Shown here: piece by piece, positions 49,623 through 57,891 of the stretch
Position numbering within the stretch: the first letter of the stretch is position 1
How the letters are laid out: every line of letters begins with the position of its first letter
Assembly (NCBI GenBank): GCA_022072175.1
Contig: JAJVIE010000001.1
Span: 62,001-126,000, forward strand
Origin: Candidatus Omnitrophota bacterium
GTDB lineage: Bacteria > Omnitrophota > Gorgyraeia > 2-02-FULL-51-18
Direction: 5' to 3'
DNA: 64,000 nt
The notes under the pieces: model-generated
Seen by the model: the letters and a program-made list of their open reading frames with translations, nothing else
Databases searched by the model: none
What the model was told of the DNA's origin: nothing
Program-made: the position numbers and the translations under genes

Positions 49623-50102
49623 TCAGGCCAGTGCGCGAAGTTGACGGTTGGTGAGCACCCAGCCGAGCGTGGCGCGGCCGTTCGAGTCCACGTGAAGGTA
49701 GGCCATACCGCCCTTGCGGAGGTCGGTGTCGAAATCCGCCCGGAGCAATCCCGCCAGCACCCGCGACAGATTGGGCATGTGCCCCACGAACAGGCACGCC
49801 GCGGTGGGGTCCTGGTCCTTGATCAGCTTGGCGAAATGACGGTATTCCGACCCGGGCACCAGGGCGTCGGTGACCACGGGCTGTCCGGAATACCCGAGGG
49901 TCTCGCACACGGTCTCGGCGGTCTCGACGGCCCGACGGTACGGGCTCGTATAGACGACGTCCAGGGCCAGGTCGGACTTGCGCAGGGCCAGGGCGGCCTT
50001 ACGGACCTTTTTGCGGCCCTCTTCGGTCAGCGGTCTCTGGGAGTCCTCCGCGTAGGAGGCGCCGTCCTCGGCGATGCCGTGTCTCAAGAGGTAGATATCC
50101 AT
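49623..50102 (-). CDS. sixA: SixA-like histidine phosphatase
   Basis: A small branch-1 histidine phosphatase, 159 aa. It has the RHG motif (MDIYLLRHGIAEDG), YTSPYRRAVETAE and a late His in CLFVGHMPNL. SixA of E. coli dephosphorylates phosphohistidine on HPt/PTS proteins. The ATG at 50100-50102 begins at the family motif. It is divergent from the folM-like gene. The name is by family; the substrate is unknown. Confidence 0.85.
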   Translation of the reverse strand: MDIYLLRHGIAEDGASYAEDSQRPLTEEGRKKVRKAALALRKSDLALDVVYTSPYRRAVETAETVCETLGYSGQPVVTDALVPGSEYRHFAKLIKDQDPTAACLFVGHMPNLSRVLAGLLRADFDTDLRKGGMAYLHVDSNGRATLGWVLTNRQLRALA

Positions 50103-50161
50103 GCGCGCCAGTATACACCAAAATCCCTGCGCGGCAGGGACGGCTTTGCTATCATACCCGC
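50103..50161. promoter_or_regulatory. Divergent promoter region with hairpin/operator
   Basis: This 59-bp gap has TATACT on the minus strand (50110-50115) and TATCAT on the plus strand (50150-50155), each about 7 bp from its start codon. Both mRNAs could therefore be nearly leaderless. Between them is a perfect 6-bp inverted repeat CCCTGC/GCAGGG (near 50,125-50,139) that could be an operator. No good -35 is visible for either. Confidence 0.35.
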
Positions 50162-50893
50162 ATGACACTCCAGGGCCGGACCATCCTCGTCACCGGAGCC
50201 GCCAAGCGGGTCGGACACGCCATCGCGCTGTGCCTGGCCGGCGAAGGCGCCCGCATCATCGTCCACCACCGCTCCTCACCCGCCGAAGCCGAACGGGCGC
50301 TCAGCGACATCCGCTCCGCGGGCGGAGCGGGACTCGTCGAGCGTGCCGACCTGTCCGACGCTGGCGAGGTCCGCGCGCTCGTCGAGCGGTTGGACCGCGC
50401 GGGCACCCCGGTGGACGCGCTGGTCAACAGCGCCTCGATCTTCCATCCGACCCCCCTCGAGACGGTCGATGAAGCGCAATGGGACGCTTTCCAGGACGCC
50501 AATCTCAGAGGCCCCTTCCTACTGTCGACGCTGTTGGGACTGCGCATGCGCTCGCGCGGCTGGGGCCGCATCGTCAACATCGCCGACTGGAGCGGCCTGC
50601 GTCCGTACCGCGGCTATGTTCCGTACTGCGTGTCCAAGGGCGGCCTGATCACGCTGACCAAGGCCCTCGCGCGCGACTTGGCCCCGTCGGTGCTGGTCAA
50701 CGCCGTCGCCCCGGGACCCGTCCTGCCGCCGCCGGACATGCCCGCTGAGGAACGCGAACGTGCCGCCGCGCGCACGCTCGTCGGACGCTGGGGCTCGCCC
50801 GGCGACATCGCTTCGGCCGTCAAGTTCGTCCTCAGCAGCACCTATCTCAACGGCACCGTCCTGTGCGTGGACGGCGGCCGGTCCATCGCCTGA
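50162..50893 (+). CDS. folM: Short-chain reductase, pteridine-reductase/FolM-like
   Basis: A 243-aa SDR enzyme. The cofactor loop reads TGAAKRVG, with the Arg typical of pteridine reductases (TGxxxRxG). It has VDALVNSAS, catalytic Tyr155/Lys159 (YCVSK), and FVLSSTYLNGTVLCVDGG at the end. FolM reduces dihydromonapterin or dihydrofolate. It is 12 bp upstream of the PTPS/QueD gene, a pairing that supports a pterin substrate. Ordinary SDR reductases cannot be excluded. Confidence 0.78.
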   Translation: MTLQGRTILVTGAAKRVGHAIALCLAGEGARIIVHHRSSPAEAERALSDIRSAGGAGLVERADLSDAGEVRALVERLDRAGTPVDALVNSASIFHPTPLETVDEAQWDAFQDANLRGPFLLSTLLGLRMRSRGWGRIVNIADWSGLRPYRGYVPYCVSKGGLITLTKALARDLAPSVLVNAVAPGPVLPPPDMPAEERERAAARTLVGRWGSPGDIASAVKFVLSSTYLNGTVLCVDGGRSIA

Positions 50894-50905
50894 AAGGAGC
50901 CCGAC

Positions 50906-51307
50906 ATGTACACGGTCATCAAGGAGATCCACTTCTGCTACGGCCACCGGTTGATGGACTACGACGGCAAGTGCGCGCATCCGCACGGCCACAACGGCAA
51001 GATCGAGATCGAACTGGAGACGCGCGACCTGGACAAGCACGGGATGGTGTACGACTTCGGCGACATCAAGGAGATCGTCCACCGCTGGGTGGACCGCGAA
51101 CTGGACCACCGCATGATCCTCAAGCAGGGCGACCCGCTGATCGAGGTCCTTCGAGGGATGGGGGAGCCGGTCTACGTGATGCCGGACAACCCCACGGCCG
51201 AGTGCCTGTCGCGTCTGATCTTCACGCACGCACGCGCCCAGGGACTGCCGGTTCGCAGGGTGACGTTCTGGGAGACGACCAGCTCCTGCGCTTCGTACGG
51301 CGAATGA
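50906..51307 (+). CDS. queD: 6-carboxy-5,6,7,8-tetrahydropterin synthase / PTPS family
   Basis: A 133-aa T-fold enzyme. The zinc histidines are His14 and His27/His29 (CAHPHGHNGK), the catalytic Cys is Cys23 (C-x3-HGH), and the late Glu is in WETTSSCASY. QueD makes 6-carboxytetrahydropterin from dihydroneopterin triphosphate for queuosine; PTPS-type relatives make tetrahydropterins. With queC elsewhere in the window, queuosine is likely, while the FolM neighbour points to pterin cofactor. AAAGGAG lies upstream of the ATG. Confidence 0.88.
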   Translation: MYTVIKEIHFCYGHRLMDYDGKCAHPHGHNGKIEIELETRDLDKHGMVYDFGDIKEIVHRWVDRELDHRMILKQGDPLIEVLRGMGEPVYVMPDNPTAECLSRLIFTHARAQGLPVRRVTFWETTSSCASYGE

Positions 51308-51315
51308 CCGGGTCC

Positions 51316-51337
51316 GACGGCCCCGCCTGAGGCCGTC
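51316..51337. terminator. Shared hairpin between convergent genes
   Basis: A perfect 7-bp stem GACGGCC/GGCCGTC with 8-nt loop lies between the queD stop and the end of the convergent 62-aa gene. No long U-tract is present. It could end transcription from either side. Confidence 0.5.
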
Positions 51338-51525
51338 TAGAGGAAGTAATTGCGGCCGCGCAGCTTCTTGAGGGTGTATTCGATATCGCGCGCGATCTCG
51401 TGCATGCGCCGCATGTCCGGCTCGCCCGGCCAGGGGCTCCCTTCGATCTCGTCCATCAACCTGCCCATGTCGCCGTGGCGGCGACGGAGGTCCGAGAGGA
51501 TCTTCTGACGGTCCGCGAACTCCAT
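51337..51525 (-). CDS. Small hypothetical protein (62 aa)
   Basis: A charged, helical protein with no membrane segment; it ends in KKLRGRNYFL. No family recognised. A GAGGG site 7 bp before the ATG and a 10-bp gap to the preceding gene support it as a real gene of a two-gene unit. Confidence 0.55.
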   Translation of the reverse strand: MEFADRQKILSDLRRRHGDMGRLMDEIEGSPWPGEPDMRRMHEIARDIEYTLKKLRGRNYFL

Positions 51526-51535
51526 CGTCGTGCCC

Positions 51536-51769
51536 TCAGACCTCGTCCGGGTGAAGGGCCAGGACCGAGATGTAGCTCGACGGCAGACTGCTCTCGGTGG
51601 ACGCGACGTCGATATGTCTCAAGGACAACTCGACGTTGGACAACACCTGGTCGTAGTACTGCTCTTCCTCGCGGGTCAACTGCACGCGCTCTTGCAGGGA
51701 CCCCACGATCTCCTCGAGCTTCTGGATCTGGAGCTTGGCACGCAGGTACAAGAGCCTTTTGTCGTACAT
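51536..51769 (-). CDS. Small coiled-coil hypothetical protein (77 aa)
   Basis: The first 50 residues (LRAKLQIQKLEEIVGSLQER and on) form a heptad-type helix; the tail is short and non-helical. An excellent AGGAGG lies 5 bp before the ATG. It is downstream of tpsA on the same strand (73 bp), with a GTTAAA/TTTAAC inverted repeat (51809-51825) in the gap. Function unknown; it might be a chaperone-like or structural partner. Confidence 0.6.
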   Translation of the reverse strand: MYDKRLLYLRAKLQIQKLEEIVGSLQERVQLTREEEQYYDQVLSNVELSLRHIDVASTESSLPSSYISVLALHPDEV

Positions 51770-51842
51770 GGGATCCTCCTGTTGACGGACCCATCCTAAC
51801 GGCCTTGTGTTAAATCCGTTTTAACGCGATATGAAAGGGCTG

Positions 51843-54800
51843 TTAACGGGAGGGTGTTTCGTCGGGAGAGGACGAGCGCGCCTGTTCTTCGATGTCCACC
51901 TGACGCAGGGGACCGCCGGCAAGTCTCGGCAGCTGTCCGGGGGACAGTACCGGGACGGTCTGACGGGCCAGCGGCGCGGGGACCTCGAGCGGCTGTAGCG
52001 GCTGAGGGGTCGGTGTGGCCGCCACCGGACGCCGGACGGCCGCCGGCACTGGCGTGCTCAGCGGAGCGGGCGTCGCGGGCGTCACAGGGCGGATGGCCGC
52101 AGGTGTCGTGGGTACGGGGACGGCCGGAGCGGGCCGGACCGCCGGGATCGGACGGATCGGTTCCACGGGCGGCACGGGCAGCGGGGTCGGCGCCACGACG
52201 GGACGCGCCGGTTCGACGACCGCCGGACGCACGCGCACCCAGCGGCGCAGCAAGGACGGGTCCACGATCACGCGCGCCAGACGATTGACCGCGCTCAGGT
52301 CGAAGCGTCCTGCGGGCAGGCCCCGGTCCGCCGAGAGAGCCGCTCGGGTACGCGACGCTTCGGTCAGACCGTATTCGCGGGCCAGCTCCAGCGCGCCTTT
52401 GACCTCGTCCGACGGGGCGCTCGACGGCACCGTGAGGGGATCATTGATCGCGATGCCGTTGAAATACACGATGCCCGGAGCGTTGAGGATGACGATACGG
52501 CCCCCGACACTGCCGGCAAAAGCCCCGCTGACACCCGCCGAGGCGCCGGACAGATCGAGCACCAGGTCCCCGGAGGTGATATTGACCTCGATGGGATCGG
52601 TCAGCGTACCGGCGGTGCCCCCGGAGGTGATGTAGGAAGTGGTCGTCGCGCTGAGATTGAGCGAAGCGCCGTTGGTGTCGGTGATGTCCCCGGCGGAGTT
52701 GAGCGCGAAGTGATTGGCGTCCACGACGTTGAGCCCCAGAGGCCCTGAGAGCGCCGTGACGGCGGGGATCAGAGCGGTGTCCGTCGCGCCGCGGAAGACC
52801 GTCGGCTCTCCGGAGGTGAACCCGGCCGTCGTGAAGGCGTGGTTGCCGTCGGAGCGGCCGATGATGAGCGAGTTGGCCGAAGCGTTGATCGCGGCCAGCT
52901 CGGCCGCCGTGAGCGCGAAGTCGGACACGGCGCCCGCCGCTCCGAGCACGATGGGCCGCGAGGGACTCGCCGGTTCGAGCGTCACATCCCCGGTGGTGTT
53001 GACCGTAGCGCCCGCTCCGATCGCCACGGAATCCCCGCGCAACGTGACGTCGCCGGCGCCCGTGGAGACCGCGATGCCGGGATTGATCGTCAGCGTCCCC
53101 GTGTCCCCGGTGCCGGCGGCCAGCGTCAGAGCGTCGTTGGTGGTGGTCACCGCGCCGGTGACGGTCACCCGCCCGCCCGCTCCGCCCATGAGGACGGTCG
53201 TGGGGTCGTTGAAAGCCGAGCTCGACACCGTGGCCAGGGCCGTACTGTCCCCTCGACCGATGGTGATGGACGAGTAGCCGGTCTGCAGGGACGCCAGCTC
53301 CGCGTCGGAGAGATTGAACGTCCCCGCTCCGCCGCCGATACCGACGCTCGTGGACGTCATGGACGGTCGCAGGACCAGGGCTCCCGAACCGGCGTGCGTA
53401 CCGCTGAGCGCCGCATTGGCGGCCGTGATCGTCGTATCGCCGGTGGCCGTCACGGCACTGCCGGCGTTGTTCTGGGTGTACGTCCCGGTACCGTTGGCGT
53501 CGGTATCGGCGTCGACGGTGTAATCGCCTCCGGCGGTAATGTCGGCGTTGGCACCGGAGAGCGTGACCCCGCCTCCGCTCTGCAGAGCGATGTCTCCGCC
53601 GGCATTGACGGTGCTGGACACCGTCAGCACGTCGTTGGCCGTCACAGCAATATCGCCGGCGGTGGCACTGAGCGCGCCGGACAGAGAGATGTCGCGTGTG
53701 GCCGCCGTCGAGTTCAGGGAGATGTCCCCACCGGTCGAAGTGAGCGAGCCGGCGGCCCCGAGCGTGAGGTTGCCGTTGGTCGCGCTCATCGACAGATCCC
53801 CCGCGGACTGATGCGAACCGCTGGCCGAGACCGTGACGGCCGACACGTCGATCGGACCTCCGGAGACTACCGATCCTCCGGCGTTGTTCTGGTTGTACGT
53901 CCCGCTGCCGTTGGAGTCGGAGTCCGCTGTGGCGGTATAGGAGCCGCCGGCGATGATGTCGGCGTTGGCCCCCGAGAGCGTGATATTGCCACCACCCGAC
54001 AGCGTCACATCGCCCGTCGTGGCGGTGACCGCGTTCGAGACGGTGATCGCGTCCGCGGCCGTCAGCGCGATGTCACCTGAGGCGCTGATGAGCGCACCAG
54101 CAACGGTGATGTCGCGGTTCGCGCCGGTCGCCGAGAGGGCGATGTCGCCGGAGGTCGTGGTGATACTGCCCGTGGCGGTGACACTGATGTTGTTGGAGGT
54201 TGTCAGCGTCACGCTACCCGATCCGGTGGAGATCGCGCCTCCGATGCTGACGGCGTTAGCGCCGGTGAGGCCGAACGATCCGCCGGAGGTCGTGACAGAG
54301 CCCGCCGCTGTGATCGTGAACTGGTCGCCGAACACGTTGATGTTGCCGCCGCCGGTCGTGATCGCCGACTGGATGGAGATATCATCGAGAGCGATGATCT
54401 CGACGTCGAGGATCGCCGCTCCGGCCGCGGAGATGGCGCTGGTGGTCGTCACATCCCCGATCGCGTTGAGCACGAGCGAAGCCCGGGGACCCGAGCTCTT
54501 GACGATGGGCGCCAGCACGCGGATGTTACCGGCCTGCGCGCCGCTGTTGCCGGTGTTGATGAAGACACTGATGCCCGCATCGAGCGCGCTGTTGACGGTC
54601 GTCGCGCTGACGGTGGCGTTGTTGGCGGTCGGCGTGAAGACATCGGGGTTGCCTCCGGCGAACGCTCCTCCGACGGTGGCGGCGGAGATATCGACGTTGC
54701 GCGGGTCCAGGAGCCAGGTGCCGCCGACACCGTTGAGGGCGCTGACGTCGGGCATCGTCGCGACCTCAAGGTCCTCGCGGCTGGAGGTTTCGATGAAACC

Positions 54801-55991
54801 GCCGTCACCGGCGACCGCGCCGCCGCGCGCGCTGAGCTGGCCGTAGACGCGCGACGAACGCTCGGACCAGACGATGATCTCGCCTCCGTCACCGTCGCTC
54901 AAAGCATCCGCGCGCACGACGGCCTCGGGCGCCACGTAGACCGCGTCGGACAGACGGACCTCACCGCGACCCTGCTTGTCTCCACCGATGCGGATAGCGC
55001 CGCCGCCGGCCTGGCCGGACGCATCGACCTCACCGCCGAACAGACCGACCTTTTGACCGAGGATATCGATATGACCGCCTCTCTCGCCGCCCTCGTCTCC
55101 GCGAGCGCGGACCGTACCGGTCTGACGCACCACGCCCTCGCCGCGCCGTGAACCCAGGAAGATCCGGCCCTCGCGGGTCCCGACCGTATCCGCCTCGATC
55201 AATCCCTCCTGGTTGACCGCGTGGTCAAAAACCGCCCCGACCGTCTCGGCCGTGAGCACGACCACGCCGCCGTCGGCCCGGAGCGTGCCGGTGTTGGCCG
55301 CCGCCGCGCTCAGCCGTCCTTCGGGACCCTCGACGGCCTCGCGGACCTCCTCGGTGACCGCGACCGACAGGTATCCTTGAGGATCCAGAGCGAGCGTCAT
55401 CCGGGACCCGGCGGCCAGCTCGACATGTCCGGCGCGCGACAGGATCGTCCCGCGATTGAGCACCGCGCCACCGAGCAGATAAGCGCCGCCTTCACCGGTG
55501 GTGATGACGCCGTCGTTGACGACGGACGCCGCGGGTCCCGACTGGAAGAACTCATAACGTCCGGACAGGAAATCCTCGTTGCGCAGATCGAGCGAGGAGG
55601 CCACCAGACCCGCCGCGTTGACCGTGGCCCCGGGAGCGAAATAGATGCCGTTGGTGTTGACCAGGAAGAAGCGGCCCGTAGGGACCTGCAGGGAGCCGAA
55701 GATGCGCGACGGAGAGTCGGTGATGTCGCGCGACAAGTGCGCTCCGCCCTCGGGGATGAGCGCGGTGAACACATGACCGTCGCCGATATTGAAACCCCCC
55801 GACCACTGACCGATGGTGACGCCGTCGAGCGCGATGAGGGTGCCGGAGAGGCCATCCGGAGAGACAGTATAGGAGGACGACCCCGCCACGGCCTCATAAC
55901 CCTGAGGCAGATCGGCGGCCGACACGGGCAGGCTCTGCCCGAGGATCAGCGCGCACAGCGTCCAACTGAGGATCTTGTGGGTCATCGTCAT
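51843..55991 (-). CDS. Two-partner secretion exoprotein (haemagglutinin-type TpsA)
   Basis: A 1,382-aa exported protein. A signal peptide is followed by the TPS (haemagglutination activity) domain: WSGGFNIGDGHVFTALIPEG, SRIFGSLQVPTGRFFLVNTN-GIYF and AAGLVASSLDLRNEDFL. The Asn-Pro-Asn-Gly motif has Thr for Pro. The body (about 440-1190) is a Thr/Ser/Ala/Gly-rich beta-helix. Within it a unit of about 139 aa is duplicated (marked by SGANADI at plus-strand 53881-53990 and 53464-53570). A long Pro/Ala/Val-rich tail (about 1260-1360) may span or anchor the cell surface. The partner tpsB is 60 bp upstream. A TATACT (56014-56019) could give tpsA its own promoter. Confidence 0.93.
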   Translation of the reverse strand: MTMTHKILSWTLCALILGQSLPVSAADLPQGYEAVAGSSSYTVSPDGLSGTLIALDGVTIGQWSGGFNIGDGHVFTALIPEGGAHLSRDITDSPSRIFGSLQVPTGRFFLVNTNGIYFAPGATVNAAGLVASSLDLRNEDFLSGRYEFFQSGPAASVVNDGVITTGEGGAYLLGGAVLNRGTILSRAGHVELAAGSRMTLALDPQGYLSVAVTEEVREAVEGPEGRLSAAAANTGTLRADGGVVVLTAETVGAVFDHAVNQEGLIEADTVGTREGRIFLGSRRGEGVVRQTGTVRARGDEGGERGGHIDILGQKVGLFGGEVDASGQAGGGAIRIGGDKQGRGEVRLSDAVYVAPEAVVRADALSDGDGGEIIVWSERSSRVYGQLSARGGAVAGDGGFIETSSREDLEVATMPDVSALNGVGGTWLLDPRNVDISAATVGGAFAGGNPDVFTPTANNATVSATTVNSALDAGISVFINTGNSGAQAGNIRVLAPIVKSSGPRASLVLNAIGDVTTTSAISAAGAAILDVEIIALDDISIQSAITTGGGNINVFGDQFTITAAGSVTTSGGSFGLTGANAVSIGGAISTGSGSVTLTTSNNISVTATGSITTTSGDIALSATGANRDITVAGALISASGDIALTAADAITVSNAVTATTGDVTLSGGGNITLSGANADIIAGGSYTATADSDSNGSGTYNQNNAGGSVVSGGPIDVSAVTVSASGSHQSAGDLSMSATNGNLTLGAAGSLTSTGGDISLNSTAATRDISLSGALSATAGDIAVTANDVLTVSSTVNAGGDIALQSGGGVTLSGANADITAGGDYTVDADTDANGTGTYTQNNAGSAVTATGDTTITAANAALSGTHAGSGALVLRPSMTSTSVGIGGGAGTFNLSDAELASLQTGYSSITIGRGDSTALATVSSSAFNDPTTVLMGGAGGRVTVTGAVTTTNDALTLAAGTGDTGTLTINPGIAVSTGAGDVTLRGDSVAIGAGATVNTTGDVTLEPASPSRPIVLGAAGAVSDFALTAAELAAINASANSLIIGRSDGNHAFTTAGFTSGEPTVFRGATDTALIPAVTALSGPLGLNVVDANHFALNSAGDITDTNGASLNLSATTTSYITSGGTAGTLTDPIEVNITSGDLVLDLSGASAGVSGAFAGSVGGRIVILNAPGIVYFNGIAINDPLTVPSSAPSDEVKGALELAREYGLTEASRTRAALSADRGLPAGRFDLSAVNRLARVIVDPSLLRRWVRVRPAVVEPARPVVAPTPLPVPPVEPIRPIPAVRPAPAVPVPTTPAAIRPVTPATPAPLSTPVPAAVRRPVAATPTPQPLQPLEVPAPLARQTVPVLSPGQLPRLAGGPLRQVDIEEQARSSSPDETPSR
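53464..53990 (-). repeat. Internal 139-aa tandem duplication in tpsA
   Basis: The segments at 53464-53570 and 53881-53987 encode nearly the same stretch (SGANADI, AGG, a D-rich loop with NG-GTY and QNNAG), 417 bp apart. Flanking beta-helix sequence also matches, so one 139-residue unit was duplicated. Divergence at the DNA level means it is not recent. Confidence 0.75.
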
Positions 55992-56051
55992 CTCATCCGT
56001 TTCAAAAAACGCAAGTATACCCTATCCTCCGCCAAAGGAAAGGGTAAGGGC

Positions 56052-57767
56052 CTAGAAAAACTCCCGAGCGACGCTGAAATACAGCGTCCCCGTCGAGCGA
56101 TCCGCCGGTTCGTCTCCCAGCGGCCACGCCCACTCGACCCTCGCCTCGAGACCGTCGGGTAGATCCAACCTCAGGCCGATGCCCGCTCCGCACAGCGAAC
56201 GCGAGCGGTCCTCTCCGGCCGCCGGAGCGCGGACCACCGCGTGGGCCGCGTCGACGAAGACCGTCGCTCTGAGCGCCTGCCTCCAACTCGTCCGTGTCCA
56301 CGGCACCCGCGCCTCGACCGGCAGGAAACCCAGCTCCTGGCGCAACTCCACGCCGCCGGTGACGCCGGCGTCGGACAGGGTATCGCTCTGCGGATAACCG
56401 CGCACCGATCCGACGCCTCCGGCCTCCAACTGCTCGGCCGACACCAGCGAGTCCGGCGTCACCTGCGCCTGCAGGCGCGCCACGCCCAACCCCCCGGCCC
56501 ACAGCGCCTGCAGGCGCTGCAGGAGCGCGGTCAGCTTGACCCACGGCGCTCCCGCGGCGCGGCGCGACAGTCGGGGATCGTTCTTTTCGGACCCGCCGAA
56601 CTCCGCGGTCCCCAGCGTGCCTTCGATGTACGCGAACGTCCGGCCCCATCGGTCCTGTTGTTCGATGCGCGCGCCCGTGCGTACCATGCGCAGATCATCC
56701 TGGCTCGTTTCGATGCCCAATAGCGTGTTCTCGATCTTCTTGTAGTCGAGCCGGTTAGCCCATGTCAAACGCACGTGCTTACCGTCGTACACACGCCGGT
56801 CGAGGGTCAATCCCGCCAGGTAGGCCTCGCCGCCGAGGTCCAGCGGTGTCAGGAGTCCCCCGATGGACACATCGGTGTATCCGGCCTGCCACCCGATCTC
56901 GGTCAGGTCATCGGCCAGCGGATAGACCGCCTGCGCGGACAGACCGAACACATGTTCTCCGCCCTGAGCGCGTACGGCCAGCCGGTCGTCCCATCCGAGG
57001 AGATTGGTGTGCCTCAGCCACACATGCGCTCTCTCGCGCCCTGTGGCTTCGGTGCCGTGGTTGTTGATCTCGGCCCCCAGATGATAGGGCCGCCGGTCGT
57101 CCACATCGAGCACCAGGTCCGAGGCGCCCAGGTCCTGACCGGGCACGATGACGGTGCGTACGGTGCGATCGGGCCTGGAGTTGGCGTTGCGCAGGGCGCT
57201 CTTGAGCGTGTCGAGCTTGAGCGGCCGTCCCCGCAACGGCTCGAAGTCCCGCTCGATGCGATCCGCGCGTGTGTAGCGCAGCCCCCGGGTCTGGAGCGTC
57301 TCGATGCGTCCCTCGAGGATGCGGATCTCGAGCGTGCCCGCGGACAGGTCCTGTGGCGGCAGGTAAGCGCGGCTGGTCACGTATCCAGCGGCACGGTAGA
57401 GACCGGTGAGTTGCGAGGCGATGGACCTTGCCTGCGACAGCGTCAGCTCTCTCCCTTCGTAAGGCCCGACGACACGGCGCCACTCGGCTTGCGGGAGCGC
57501 CTCGGATCCGGTCACGGCGATGCGTGTGACCGTGAACGGCAGTTCTTCGACGGACGCCGCGGGTACGGCCTCTTCCGGCTCTCGCACCTCGGGCTCCTGT
57601 GTCCCGGCATCAGCGCTCAGCGGCTCCTGCCGCCACGTCCTCTCGAGCGCCTGCGACTCGGGGCCGGGGCCGGCGGCGGCCCAGGCCGGGCCGGAGCCCG
57701 CGGAGAACGCCAATGACACCATACAGCTGACCATCACTTGTAACGAACGCGCGACCGGCGATGACAT
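56052..57767 (-). CDS. Two-partner secretion outer-membrane transporter (TpsB, ShlB/FhaC family)
   Basis: A 571-aa protein that exports the TpsA partner across the outer membrane. There is a signal peptide, then a Pro/Glu-rich linker. POTRA domains follow (FTVTRIAVTGSEALP, QLTGLYRAAGYVTSRAYLP, GTLEIRILEGRIE), then a 16-strand-type barrel with motif-6-like GSVRGYPQSDTLSDAG. The protein ends in VAREFF with a terminal Phe. It is immediately upstream of tpsA in the same direction. The start ATG (57767) has GAGG close upstream. Confidence 0.93.
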   Translation of the reverse strand: MSSPVARSLQVMVSCMVSLAFSAGSGPAWAAAGPGPESQALERTWRQEPLSADAGTQEPEVREPEEAVPAASVEELPFTVTRIAVTGSEALPQAEWRRVVGPYEGRELTLSQARSIASQLTGLYRAAGYVTSRAYLPPQDLSAGTLEIRILEGRIETLQTRGLRYTRADRIERDFEPLRGRPLKLDTLKSALRNANSRPDRTVRTVIVPGQDLGASDLVLDVDDRRPYHLGAEINNHGTEATGRERAHVWLRHTNLLGWDDRLAVRAQGGEHVFGLSAQAVYPLADDLTEIGWQAGYTDVSIGGLLTPLDLGGEAYLAGLTLDRRVYDGKHVRLTWANRLDYKKIENTLLGIETSQDDLRMVRTGARIEQQDRWGRTFAYIEGTLGTAEFGGSEKNDPRLSRRAAGAPWVKLTALLQRLQALWAGGLGVARLQAQVTPDSLVSAEQLEAGGVGSVRGYPQSDTLSDAGVTGGVELRQELGFLPVEARVPWTRTSWRQALRATVFVDAAHAVVRAPAAGEDRSRSLCGAGIGLRLDLPDGLEARVEWAWPLGDEPADRSTGTLYFSVAREFF

Positions 57768-57891
57768 GGCCTCTATGGTATCAGCTCCCGGACAACGGAG
57801 CCGAGCTAAGATCGTAGGCTCCTCTCCTACACAAGATATGCAGAATAATGTATACTTATACTGATTTAATCAATCATTACTAAAAATTTCA
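57768..57891. promoter_or_regulatory. Divergent tpsB / sensor-kinase promoter region
   Basis: A 124-bp gap with an AT-rich right half. Two TATACT hexamers are adjacent on the plus strand (57851-57856 and 57857-57862), 30-40 bp before the kinase ATG. A small inverted repeat GTAGG/CCTAC (near 57,814-57,830) precedes them. No clear -35 or tpsB promoter was found. Confidence 0.4.

Noticed and set aside
51796-51850. A third Pho box near ATATGAAAG
   Set aside because: Only one half-site-like word is present and the 11-bp repeat is missing.
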